DNA of 64,000 bases from Alkanophaga liquidiphilum (GTDB lineage Archaea; Halobacteriota; Syntropharchaeia; Alkanophagales; B39-G2), in assembly GCA_029259535.1 (NCBI GenBank), contig JAPHEF010000002.1:1-64000 (forward strand), in the 5' to 3' direction. The stretch's first letter is position 1. Each line of letters begins with the position of its first letter. The position numbers and the translations under genes are program-made. Below are positions 15,420 through 22,827 of this stretch, piece after piece. The notes beneath the pieces were generated by a model, which saw only the letters and a list, made by a program, of their open reading frames with translations, had not been told where the DNA came from and made no database searches.

Positions 15420-16481
15420 GTGCAAAACCCAAGAGTTCCTGTAGTAGGGAAGGAAGGGAAGCCGAGGATGCCGACGAAGGCATCAAGGGCGAGGAGGTGG
15501 ATCAAGCAAGGAAAAGCGATACCAAAGTGGTCAAAACTGGGAATATTCTATGTCCAGCTCACCGTGGCTGCGGGGGATGAAGCGCAGGATGTAGTGCTGG
15601 GATTAGACCCGGGCTCAAGGTTTGATGGCGTTGCGGTAGTGTCCAAGAAAGAAGTGTTGCAAACAGGAATGCTTGAACTTCCAAAAGGCATAGCTAAAAA
15701 GATGGAACAAAGAAGGCGGCAGAGAAGATTCCGCAGATACAGGAAGTGCAGAAGGCGCCCCTGTAGGTTCAACAATCGCAAACGCAAGGGAGGATGGATT
15801 GCGCCTTCGCAGAAGGCAAAGGTTGATTTTCGACTGAAAGTGGTAGAAGAGTTAAGAAAAATTTACCCAATTAGCAAAGCAGTAGTGGAGGATGTCAGAT
15901 TCGACCACTATCACAAGAGGGGGGGCAGGCACTTCTCCACCGTTGAAATAGGGAAGACCAAAGTGTATAACACGCTACGAGCTTGGTTTGGAGAGTTGGA
16001 ACTCGTAGAAGGCATAGAAACAGCGAGGCTCAGAGAGAAATACAACGCCAAAAAAGCAAGAGATAAAAGAGAGCGCTCTATAAATTCACATGCCATAGAT
16101 GCGTTGGTTATTGCGGCAAATGAGATAGGGTTAAAAAAACTAAAAGCGCCCTCATTCTTCGTCTGGAAACGGTATCAATATCCGAGAAGGCAACTCCATA
16201 AATTCCAGTTTGAGAAGGGAGGAAGAAGGAGGAGAGAAGGTGGAAGCATGAGCTTAGGTTTCAAGAAGGGAGACATCGTGTTATGGAAAGGCAAGTTAGC
16301 AAGGGTGGGTGGATATTTAGAATCCAAAGGAACAATTTCGCTGCATACTTTCGACGTGGACAACAAACGCTTTACGCAAAATGCAAAACCAGAGGATTGT
16401 ATAAGGTTATTCAACCAGAGAATAATGTACACCGCAATTCCTCTCAGCTCTAAAGAGCTTCCTTGCGGCAGGAGGTTGTGA
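15420..16481 (+). CDS. isrB: IsrB: RNA-guided RuvC nuclease/nickase, HNH-less IscB relative
   Basis: The N-terminus has the PLMP-like domain of IscB/IsrB: VPVVGKEGKPRMPT, RARRWIKQGKA, residues about 6-33. RuvC-I follows with LGLDPGSRFDG (Asp near residue 63), then an arginine-rich bridge helix (QRRRQRRFRRYRKCRRRP, about 99-116). RuvC-II is VVEDVRFD (Glu near 155) and RuvC-III is NSHAIDALVIA (near 221-231). Only about 65 residues separate RuvC-II and RuvC-III and they lack an HNH motif, so the protein is IsrB, not IscB. The C-terminal 80 residues (LGFKKGDIVLWKG, GGYLESKGTISL) match the target-adjacent-motif domain. All three acidic RuvC motifs are intact. Length 353 is typical for IsrB. Start is GTG. 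Known IsrB proteins nick double-stranded DNA with an omega RNA. Confidence 0.88.
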   Translation: MQNPRVPVVGKEGKPRMPTKASRARRWIKQGKAIPKWSKLGIFYVQLTVAAGDEAQDVVLGLDPGSRFDGVAVVSKKEVLQTGMLELPKGIAKKMEQRRRQRRFRRYRKCRRRPCRFNNRKRKGGWIAPSQKAKVDFRLKVVEELRKIYPISKAVVEDVRFDHYHKRGGRHFSTVEIGKTKVYNTLRAWFGELELVEGIETARLREKYNAKKARDKRERSINSHAIDALVIAANEIGLKKLKAPSFFVWKRYQYPRRQLHKFQFEKGGRRRREGGSMSLGFKKGDIVLWKGKLARVGGYLESKGTISLHTFDVDNKRFTQNAKPEDCIRLFNQRIMYTAIPLSSKELPCGRRL

Positions 16482-16488
16482 AAATGGG

Positions 16489-16868
16489 GCATCTTCACTT
16501 TCTTCTCCCACCCATATTCTGTCGTAGTATCAACATTCGAAAAGATAGCCTCGTCAGGACCCGCTTCGCCTTCCAAGCCTTTCGCTCCCCTTGCATAGCC
16601 CTGAATGCTCAAGTGAGAGTAGTCCACAGGATATTCCTTATCTGCTCCCGCAGTTATCTCCCCAAAGGGCGTGGATACAACACCTCCCTTCCTCTGAACG
16701 ATGCCAACCAGACCTCACCTTTACAGCCGTCAATGCACCTTGTGCAAAGCCCGGACATCGGAACAACGTTCCTGGAACGATTGAACTTCCCTGTTGCATC
16801 ATTAGCATTCGGTCTTCTCAGATTTCCCATCTTATTCACACCCTTAAACATTTCGCCCAACTCGTTCA
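16489..16868 (-). pseudogene. Truncated glutamate synthase family protein
   Basis: From the ATG at 16868 the protein starts MNELGEMFKGVNKMGNLRRP and runs through GLCTRCIDGCKGEVW and FRGREVLYPRP, the N-terminal Cys cluster of archaeal glutamate synthases. A frameshift near 16668 moves it to another frame: GEITAGADKEYPVDYSHL, GYARGAKGLEG, AIFSNVDTTTEYGWEKKVKM. It then ends abruptly at the IsrB element; the FMN barrel is missing on the other side. It is a different paralogue from the intact gene at 12.4-14.0 kb, whose N-terminus diverges. The truncation by the element or a deletion next to it is inferred. Confidence 0.75.
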
Positions 16869-17196
16869 TATAAACGCTTCGTATATGTTCCAAATGACGA
16901 CAAACGTCATAGCTTGGCAGTATATCTGAAGTCCCTTTTAAATAAGGATAAAACCACACACATCAGCACGCCGAGCATGAAGGGCGCTTACATCCATGTT
17001 GAGGCGAGTTCGTGGGTATATCTTGCGGTCAGGGGCAGCGTGCTCAGCCCGACGGGGGCGCAGCTCGTGCCGTGCTGCACACTCCCGAACCCCCAAAACT
17101 TCACGGTGGAAGCCTCCATCTTTAGACGAGGGAAGAGGCCACACTATCGCCAATCCTTAACAAAAGTTACATATGTAATTCCTTAAAAAGAAACTA
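16869..17196. other. Unassigned spacer
   Basis: Nothing firm is seen. A 90-codon plus-strand frame (16914-17186) lacks a good start context, and the minus strand can be read as a short hydrophobic tail (FMLGVLMCVVLSLF near 16940-16985), possibly the end of a lost membrane protein. A TATA-like TTTTAAATAAGG occurs at 16937-16948. Confidence 0.3.
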
Positions 17197-17439
17197 ATGG
17201 GTGGGAAGATGTCTATGAGGGAGAAGGAGAAAGCGGAAGAATTGATGACCAACGCTGATTTTGCGTTAGATCTGATGTTAGGAATAGAAAGACTAGCAAG
17301 AGACTTGACGAACAAATACAAAGATATGTTTCCAGAAGACCCTACCGAGAAAGCAAAAATATTTTGTTACTGCTTAATAGAGGGGGCATCAGCCAATATA
17401 TCCAACAATGTAAAATCCCTTGCAAGAAATCTAAAATGA
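17197..17439 (+). CDS. Small conserved-looking helical protein, unknown function
   Basis: An 80-residue, mainly helical and charged product with possible starts at 17197 (ATGGGTGGG) and 17209 (ATGTCTATG). The base composition is A/T-richer than its neighbours, suggesting recent arrival. It is followed closely by the next small gene. No motif is recognised. Confidence 0.4.
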   Translation: MGGKMSMREKEKAEELMTNADFALDLMLGIERLARDLTNKYKDMFPEDPTEKAKIFCYCLIEGASANISNNVKSLARNLK

Positions 17440-17551
17440 CAAAAGGAGAAGAAGATTGAAACTGAGGAACACAGATTAATGAAGGAGGTAGTCGTAGGTG
17501 AATTAAGGAAATTAGGTTATTCTGATATATCCACAGAAGAAATTATCAAAA

Positions 17552-17950
17552 ATGCCTATCCTACAATTTTTAAGCTCTCTATGGTTTAAAGAGCTATCAA
17601 GAGATTCAGAGTTGTTAAGAGTTCGAAAAATTCTGGGGGAGCCTGATAAACACGGCTCTAAATCGAGTAGACCTAAGGTTGATATAGTAGTGAAAGAAAA
17701 TAACAGATATCTGGCTTTTTTTGAAATAGAGCGGCAATTTTATCCGAAATTTTTTCATTTCGAGAAAAAACTAAAAGGTTTAGAAGTTGCGGCTATAAAA
17801 AATGATGCTCGGTTAGTTTTCGTTGTAAAAAGTAATAGAAGAAGTTTTTACAAACTTGCAGGAATAATCCTAGATGCAATTTGGAAAGTAGATTTAGAAG
17901 AAAAGAGGATAGCAGAGAAGATCGGTTGGGATGGTAGAAAAGAAATGTGA
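17552..17950 (+). CDS. Hypothetical protein, possible PD-(D/E)xK-like fold
   Basis: The 132-residue basic protein contains a strand pattern PKVDIVVKENNRYLAFFEIE, in which an Asp and an E-I-E are spaced as in restriction-endonuclease-like folds, although the final Lys is missing (EIER). The upstream bases 17478-17587 code in another frame for EVVVGELRKLGYSDISTEE, which looks like the natural N-terminal part of such a protein, so the gene may be frameshifted near 17560. The region is A/T-rich compared with flanking genes. The function is not known. Confidence 0.4.
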   Translation: MPILQFLSSLWFKELSRDSELLRVRKILGEPDKHGSKSSRPKVDIVVKENNRYLAFFEIERQFYPKFFHFEKKLKGLEVAAIKNDARLVFVVKSNRRSFYKLAGIILDAIWKVDLEEKRIAEKIGWDGRKEM

Positions 17951-18239
17951 GCGCTGAGGTCGCCTGAACCACCATAACTCGCCGCACAGGCTCCACGCCT
18001 TCTTCCACCTCAGCAATCCCAATGGCGGCTGTCGTTACGAGCATGCTCACTGATGTTACGATGATAGAAAACTGTGCGGCGATATGGCGTCGCTAAAAAC
18101 AGCCACGCGTAACAAGCTCATAACTTTTTAAATTATTCGTCATATTTTTTGTAAACGTTATAAACTTTATTTGAAAGGGTTTGAAATAAATATTGAAGTC
18201 TCCGACATTGCTTTTTGAGAAACTTCCACAGTAAAAGGG
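17951..18239. other. Unassigned spacer
   Basis: No gene with support is seen. The minus strand can be read as a hydrophobic stretch (IIVTSVSMLVTTAAIGIAEV near 18000-18075) that could be a gene fragment. Bases 18110-18200 are A/T-rich and may carry the promoter of the next gene. Confidence 0.3.
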
Positions 18240-18578
18240 ATGGAGGAGTTGAGTTTCAGAGTGCGGCGGCGGCATCTTGACGTGCTGTTTGCGCTTGCAT
18301 TCTCGTGCAGCTTCGGCGCACTCACGCTCACGCACTACTTGCTTGCAAATGGCTTTGTAGAGATGGGGCTGTTGGCAGGGCGTTTCTACATGTTCATAAG
18401 CTGGCTGTTCGCCGCACAATGGGCGTGCCTCTTTGCGATATACCTCGTGTTGAGAAGCGGGCGCTTCGTTCGTTCCGACGCCGACGCCGCCATCACGACG
18501 CTTTTCCCTATACTCCTTTTCTTCTTCTGCTTCGTAGATTTCTGGAACGACGTGCTTGTACTGCTTTTCTCATCCTAG
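18240..18578 (+). CDS. Small integral membrane protein, unknown
   Basis: The 112-residue product has three or four hydrophobic helices (about residues 15-35, 45-75, 85-110) and a basic N-terminus. The start ATG follows AAAAGGG. No family is recognised and there is no operon partner: the next gene is convergent. The call rests on an uninterrupted hydrophobic frame with normal codon use. Confidence 0.45.
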   Translation: MEELSFRVRRRHLDVLFALAFSCSFGALTLTHYLLANGFVEMGLLAGRFYMFISWLFAAQWACLFAIYLVLRSGRFVRSDADAAITTLFPILLFFFCFVDFWNDVLVLLFSS

Positions 18579-18620
18579 TTCGGAGCAGAGATGCTTGTTC
18601 TAATTCCTCAAAAGCTCACC

Positions 18621-19673
18621 TCAGAAAAACTTTCTCATCCGCTCCGCGACATCTTCGGGCATCGTCTCTATTACCCACTCGTAGTGGAATCTTTCCATGA
18701 AGCCAGTATCGCTCGTGTAAAAAGCTCTGAATCTCGGTCTTGAGATGATTCTCGCATGTAACGAGTAATAATCTTCTTCACCGCCGTTGATGCTTCCGGA
18801 GAAGGTCGTGACGTTGAATGAGTTAACGCCGCTCTTCTTGTAGCAGCGCAGCACCCTAACGAGACACTCCGCAAAGTTCCTAATCTGCCGCTCGTTAAGG
18901 TTTGCGAGCGAGCTCACGCCCTTGAAAATCAGCATAACCTCGTTATTCCCGAGTGGCGCGAAGCTTGCGAGCGCCACGACGCCGTCGACACCGCTGCCAA
19001 TTTCGCCTATAAACCTCTCACCGACGGCTTTCTCCTCCTCGACGAGCGCCGCCCAATAGTTTCTGCCAGCCCCCTCAAAGTATGTCCTACTGTTTTCCAG
19101 CAGCCTGCGCTGGAAGGGTGTCGGACGTTCTTCAACAAGCACTTGGACGTGCGGGTGTATGATGCTCGCCGCCGCCGACGGCAGGTGGTTCCAGTTCCAA
19201 ATCGGGTATTTTGCGCTCCTGTCGTATTTATAGACGGCGTTTACGAACGCGATGCTCGCTTTCAGGTTGCTTTCTATGATTTTCACGGAGAACTCATGCA
19301 GGTCGAGGAAGTGGTCTTCTGAGAACGTGACGACGGCATGATATTTTCCGAAGGGGAAGAGGTTAGGGAACGCACAGCTACTACCGACGACAATACGCCC
19401 CTCATAGAAACCCGTGAACTTAGGAGTGGCGCTCTTAAGCCGCTCAGGGCAGAAAAAGCAGCCCTCTCTCGTCCGCTTTATCATCTCATCTACTTCCTCT
19501 TCCGCCTCCTCAACCTGCTTCACCCTTTTCGAGCGAGCCACGTTTATCCGGCACTCCACGCCGGTAAAAGCATCTCTACGGTATTCTATTTCATGCTCAT
19601 CGGCAGCAAATCCACGCAGCGGACTTAAAAACCTTGCTACTCTTACTAACTTTTCCTTTCCAGAACCTGTCAT
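18621..19673 (-). CDS. GalT-like nucleotidyltransferase (HIT superfamily)
   Basis: The 350-residue protein resembles galactose-1-phosphate uridylyltransferase, which moves a UMP group between sugar phosphates through a covalent His intermediate. The N-terminal half has a CFFCPER metal-site motif (near residue 72) and FPNLFPFGKYHAVVTF, and the HIT triad is HPHVQV near residue 173, where the middle His is the nucleophile. The C-terminal half repeats the HIT fold, with FNVTTFSGS near 292. The substrate sugar is not known; it may feed surface glycosylation of the many sequon-rich pilins and archaellins nearby. Confidence 0.75.
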   Translation of the reverse strand: MTGSGKEKLVRVARFLSPLRGFAADEHEIEYRRDAFTGVECRINVARSKRVKQVEEAEEEVDEMIKRTREGCFFCPERLKSATPKFTGFYEGRIVVGSSCAFPNLFPFGKYHAVVTFSEDHFLDLHEFSVKIIESNLKASIAFVNAVYKYDRSAKYPIWNWNHLPSAAASIIHPHVQVLVEERPTPFQRRLLENSRTYFEGAGRNYWAALVEEEKAVGERFIGEIGSGVDGVVALASFAPLGNNEVMLIFKGVSSLANLNERQIRNFAECLVRVLRCYKKSGVNSFNVTTFSGSINGGEEDYYSLHARIISRPRFRAFYTSDTGFMERFHYEWVIETMPEDVAERMRKFF

Positions 19674-19750
19674 TTTCTCCCCTCTTTTATATAAGGACAG
19701 AACTTAAGGATGTTTAAACGATGTATAAAAAATTGCGTTTTTCGGCAAAC

Positions 19751-19759
19751 TTTATATAA
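19751..19759 (+). promoter_or_regulatory. TATA box, leaderless promoter
   Basis: TTTATATAA lies 19-27 bases before the ATG at 19778, so the transcript probably begins at or very near the start codon. Confidence 0.6.
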
Positions 19760-19777
19760 TACATCCTAAATTTTTCA

Positions 19778-21115
19778 ATGAAGATGATCGTGCATGACGT
19801 ATTAAGGGCTTTTGAGAAGATAAATGGATATACCATTTTGGTAAAGGGTAGTCCGGGAACTGGAAAGACGACGTTTGCTGTGACGTTACTTGAAGAAGTA
19901 TGCTCAAAAGGTGGCGGGAAAGGGGTTTACATATCCACACGGGTGGACCCGGAAACACTCTACAAACAGTTTCCGAGAATAAGCGAGTTCGTGCCTGCGG
20001 GGAACATATTGGATGCCACACAGTCGGAGTTCGTTGAGGACAAATCAAAGCATTTGAGATACGAGGATTTTGCAAGTTTCTTGCGTGCAGTTTTCACAAA
20101 AGTTGAAGAGAAGGACGTTTCCATCCTGATCGTCGACAGTTGGGATGCCATACACTCGCAAATAGGCGGCGACGCAGAAAAGCTGAACGTCTCGATGCTT
20201 GATATCGCTCGGAAAACCGAGACCAACCTTGTGTTGATAAGCGAGAAGGAGGAAGAGGAGAAGCTCGACTACCTCGTAGACTGCATCCTGCTGTTCAAGC
20301 AGGAGCGAGAGGACGAGAGACTCGTGCGGCGTGTATTTATCCAGAAGATGCGGGGTATCCCGATAAAAGAGCAGATGAACTTGTTCACTTTACATGACGG
20401 ACGGTTCACGCATGTCACTTCCAACATAGCGCTTGTGAGAGCAAAAAAGGAGAGAATACCTAACAAGGACGCGCTATTCTCCTCGGGCATAATGGCGCTC
20501 GATGACATCCTCGGAGGCGGCTACCCGAACGGCGGCTTCATACTGCTCGAAGTGGCGAAGGAAAGCGTGGGCTTAGAAAGCTATTGGCAAATAGTATTGC
20601 AGACCGTTGCCAACTTCCTACACAACGACATGGGCGTCCTTGTCATTCCTGAGGAGGGTTTAGATGCGGAGTTCATTAAAGAAAGCATCGCCAACTACGT
20701 CGAGGAAGCCAAGATACGCAATGTGAAAGTAATAAACGCTGATGCGGGCAGCGACAACCTGTCCGAATACTTCAACAGTTATATGGAAGAATATAATAAG
20801 CTTAAGGGCAAGGGTAAACACTGTCTGCACGTCATCGGACTCACGAAGATGAATTTCTTTGACGAAAATGACGTGCGCGTGCACCTTTCCGAGCTTATAG
20901 TGCGAAATCACCACAACGGAGACCTAATGATAGGATTAATGAGACCTTCGACGGTATTGAGCGGCGAAATAAAAGAAATGGCAAGCATCTATCTTAAAAT
21001 GACACAGATAGATGGCGTCGTGTGTATGTATGGGATAAGACCAAGGACTTGCATATACGGACTTTCTCAGGAATTGGGGGAGTTTTTAGAGATAAAACTC
21101 ACACCCATCGTTTGA
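19778..21115 (+). CDS. RecA-superfamily ATPase (KaiC/GvpD-like, two domains)
   Basis: The 445-residue protein has a RecA/KaiC-type N domain with Walker A KGSPGTGKTT (near residues 23-32) and Walker B ILIVDSWDAI (near 115). A second RecA-like domain starts near residue 230 (LFSSGIMALDDILGGGYPNGG) but its P-loop is degenerate (LEVAKESVGLES). This tandem layout with one active site resembles GvpD-like regulators and other archaeal KaiC relatives, which often act in signalling or gene control, not in recombination. It converges on a winged-helix gene with a 17-base overlap and shares the same style of leaderless promoter. No specific function can be named. Confidence 0.7.
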   Translation: MKMIVHDVLRAFEKINGYTILVKGSPGTGKTTFAVTLLEEVCSKGGGKGVYISTRVDPETLYKQFPRISEFVPAGNILDATQSEFVEDKSKHLRYEDFASFLRAVFTKVEEKDVSILIVDSWDAIHSQIGGDAEKLNVSMLDIARKTETNLVLISEKEEEEKLDYLVDCILLFKQEREDERLVRRVFIQKMRGIPIKEQMNLFTLHDGRFTHVTSNIALVRAKKERIPNKDALFSSGIMALDDILGGGYPNGGFILLEVAKESVGLESYWQIVLQTVANFLHNDMGVLVIPEEGLDAEFIKESIANYVEEAKIRNVKVINADAGSDNLSEYFNSYMEEYNKLKGKGKHCLHVIGLTKMNFFDENDVRVHLSELIVRNHHNGDLMIGLMRPSTVLSGEIKEMASIYLKMTQIDGVVCMYGIRPRTCIYGLSQELGEFLEIKLTPIV

Positions 21116-21518
21116 GGTCCCTTATTTTAATGGAGTTATTCCTATTATTGGCATTATTGGCATTTTTAGACGATTCTCCCTGCTTTGCCGCCCTCCTTTC
21201 TATAAGGGTCTTTATGCGGTCTTTTTCGGTCTTGCCCTCTTCTATCTCTTTTATTTTATCAAGGAACTCGAAGAGCGCCTTTGTGTATGGCGAGTCCTCG
21301 TTTATTTTTATGACCCTTGAGCGTCCGACAGTCACTTCTTTTAAGATTCCCGCCTTCAGCAGGTCTGAGACGACCTTGCGGACCGTGACGTGGCTCTTCC
21401 CCAACGCTTTCGTCAAGCCCGTGATATTGTCGAAATAACTCCCACCATTATAGAATAGCAGGATGGTCTTCACATGCGTGGGGCTTCCGAACATCTGCTT
21501 GATAACTTTCACATCCAT
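21099..21518 (-). CDS. Winged-helix transcriptional regulator
   Basis: The product starts MDVKVIKQMFGSPTHVK and has a winged helix-turn-helix near residues 12-75: VKTILLFYNGGSYFDNITGL, then the recognition helix KSHVTVRKVVSDLLKAG, and a wing ending SRVIKIN. The C-terminus is a charged helix and a flexible Asn-rich tail. I choose ATG 21518 because a TATA box at 21541-21549 lies about 25 bases upstream, implying a leaderless mRNA; an ATG at 21566 would put the TATA box inside the gene. The overlap with the ATPase gene at the 3' ends suggests mutual antisense effects. Confidence 0.75.
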   Translation of the reverse strand: MDVKVIKQMFGSPTHVKTILLFYNGGSYFDNITGLTKALGKSHVTVRKVVSDLLKAGILKEVTVGRSRVIKINEDSPYTKALFEFLDKIKEIEEGKTEKDRIKTLIERRAAKQGESSKNANNANNRNNSIKIRDLKRWV

Positions 21519-21540
21519 GATTGTCCGTAACTTAGGATGA

Positions 21541-21549
21541 TTTAAATAT
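21541..21549 (-). promoter_or_regulatory. TATA box of the winged-helix regulator
   Basis: The minus strand reads GATATTTAAA here, 23-31 bases before the preferred ATG. The spacing fits a leaderless transcript and decides between the two possible starts. Confidence 0.5.
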
Positions 21550-21641
21550 CTTTCTCTAATATTCAAAAAAATGCAGCCCCATTTCTAATAAATTTTCAAA
21601 CATAGAAAACTATTTTAATATAATCCTCACATTTTTGCGTG

Positions 21642-22817
21642 ATGCCTCGTAAACTGATACTTATTCCATGCGCACTGATGCTTGTGGCTTTGCTCCAGCC
21701 TGCTTTCACATACACAGGCGGCGGCATCGGCGGCGTTGACGACGAATACGTGACGAGCCTCGTCATCACGCCGGCGAACGCCACCTTATTCGCTGGAAAC
21801 GTGCAGCAGTTCACTGCATTCGCAACCGTGCTTGTCGAAAATGGCACCGAGACGAAGGACGTGACGCATAAGGTCAAATGGCGAGCCACCATCGGCGAGA
21901 TTGATGAAAATGGCGTATTCCGGGCGCGTAAAGCTGGCGTCGGCGTCGTAAAGGCGATATATGGCACCATGTGTGACGAGGCGAGGGTCGTCGTGGAGCA
22001 CGGTCCTGTCCACACCATTGAAATCACTGTGGAGAACAAAACTGTCATAAGTAGAGGGGGCGTGCGGAAAAATTCAAGGGTCTTTTTCGGGTTAAAAGCT
22101 TACGACCGCGAGGGGAACCCTTTCCTCGTGCCCGAAGCTTGTTGGGAATGCGATGACCCAGAAATCGGGCAGGTAAGCGAGGGGATTTTTACGTTTAACC
22201 AGTCTAACCCGCTCCTCTTCGACGTGGAGACTGGAGAGTTCAACAGGTCATATCTGAACGGCTCAATTCCGCCACCTGAGAACGTGACTGTCACGAGGGA
22301 CGTGATGATTACGGCGTGGGTCGCCTCTGATAAAAAAGCCTCTGTCGTCCTAACGTTGCATGCGGGAAGCGGCGTCGGCGACGACTACGTGACCACGAAC
22401 GCCACCGAAGACCCTGAAGAAACAGCGAGCGTGGATGTTGTCCCGAAAATAATGGCGATTCAGGTTATTGCCGCCAATAACTGGGATTTCGGCACCGTAT
22501 ATCCGGGGACGCCCACCGGCTGGTCGCCCGTCACTTTTAAAAACATAGGGACGTGCGACGTCATCGTCACGATAAAGCCCCCTGCTGCCGACAGCATTTT
22601 CAAATATTTGGAGTTTAAGGACGCCGCCGGCGACATTTATGACGTGAGCGCTTTCAGCATACTGCTTGAGACGCAGCCGATATATGACGAAATGGGCAGG
22701 ATTATCGGATTCTCCTCTGAAGAGGTGACGGTGGACGTCAGGTTGAACTTGCCACCTTCTTACAACTATCCAGAAAGCGTGAAAGAGGCCATAACTTACG
22801 TGCTTTCAGCGGTTTAA
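21642..22817 (+). CDS. Secreted protein with bacterial Ig-like (Big2) domain
   Basis: The 391-residue protein has an N-terminal signal peptide (residues about 5-23). Next comes an Ig-like repeat of the Big2 type: SLVITPANATLFAGNVQQFTAFA, then WRATIGEIDENGVFRARKAG and VVVEHG. The C-terminal half is beta-rich with a motif WDFGTVYPG near residue 285 and no transmembrane anchor. Several sequons are present. It is followed 10 bases later by a second exported Ig-like protein with an anchor, so both probably form a surface complex. I take ATG 21642; a GTG three bases earlier is in frame. Confidence 0.7.
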   Translation: MPRKLILIPCALMLVALLQPAFTYTGGGIGGVDDEYVTSLVITPANATLFAGNVQQFTAFATVLVENGTETKDVTHKVKWRATIGEIDENGVFRARKAGVGVVKAIYGTMCDEARVVVEHGPVHTIEITVENKTVISRGGVRKNSRVFFGLKAYDREGNPFLVPEACWECDDPEIGQVSEGIFTFNQSNPLLFDVETGEFNRSYLNGSIPPPENVTVTRDVMITAWVASDKKASVVLTLHAGSGVGDDYVTTNATEDPEETASVDVVPKIMAIQVIAANNWDFGTVYPGTPTGWSPVTFKNIGTCDVIVTIKPPAADSIFKYLEFKDAAGDIYDVSAFSILLETQPIYDEMGRIIGFSSEEVTVDVRLNLPPSYNYPESVKEAITYVLSAV

Positions 22818-22827
22818 CGTGGTTAAA

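Larger units (their letters stand above)
15167..16488 (+). mobile_element. IsrB-type OMEGA element with 11-bp flanking direct repeat
   Basis: The element contains an omega RNA region and one open frame, and no separate TnpA transposase. GTGAAAATGGG occurs at 15167-15177 just before the RNA and again at 16478-16488 just after the protein stop. The left side borders the promoter region of the F420 gene; the right side borders a truncated glutamate-synthase pseudogene. IscB/IsrB elements are IS200/IS605-like and are moved by TnpA in trans, so lack of a transposase is normal. The exact ends cannot be fixed without an empty-site comparison. Confidence 0.65.

Noticed and set aside
15420..16481. TnpB or full IscB identity for the nuclease
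   Set aside because: The PLMP-like N-terminus and C-terminal domain exclude TnpB; the short gap between RuvC-II and RuvC-III has no HNH, excluding full IscB.
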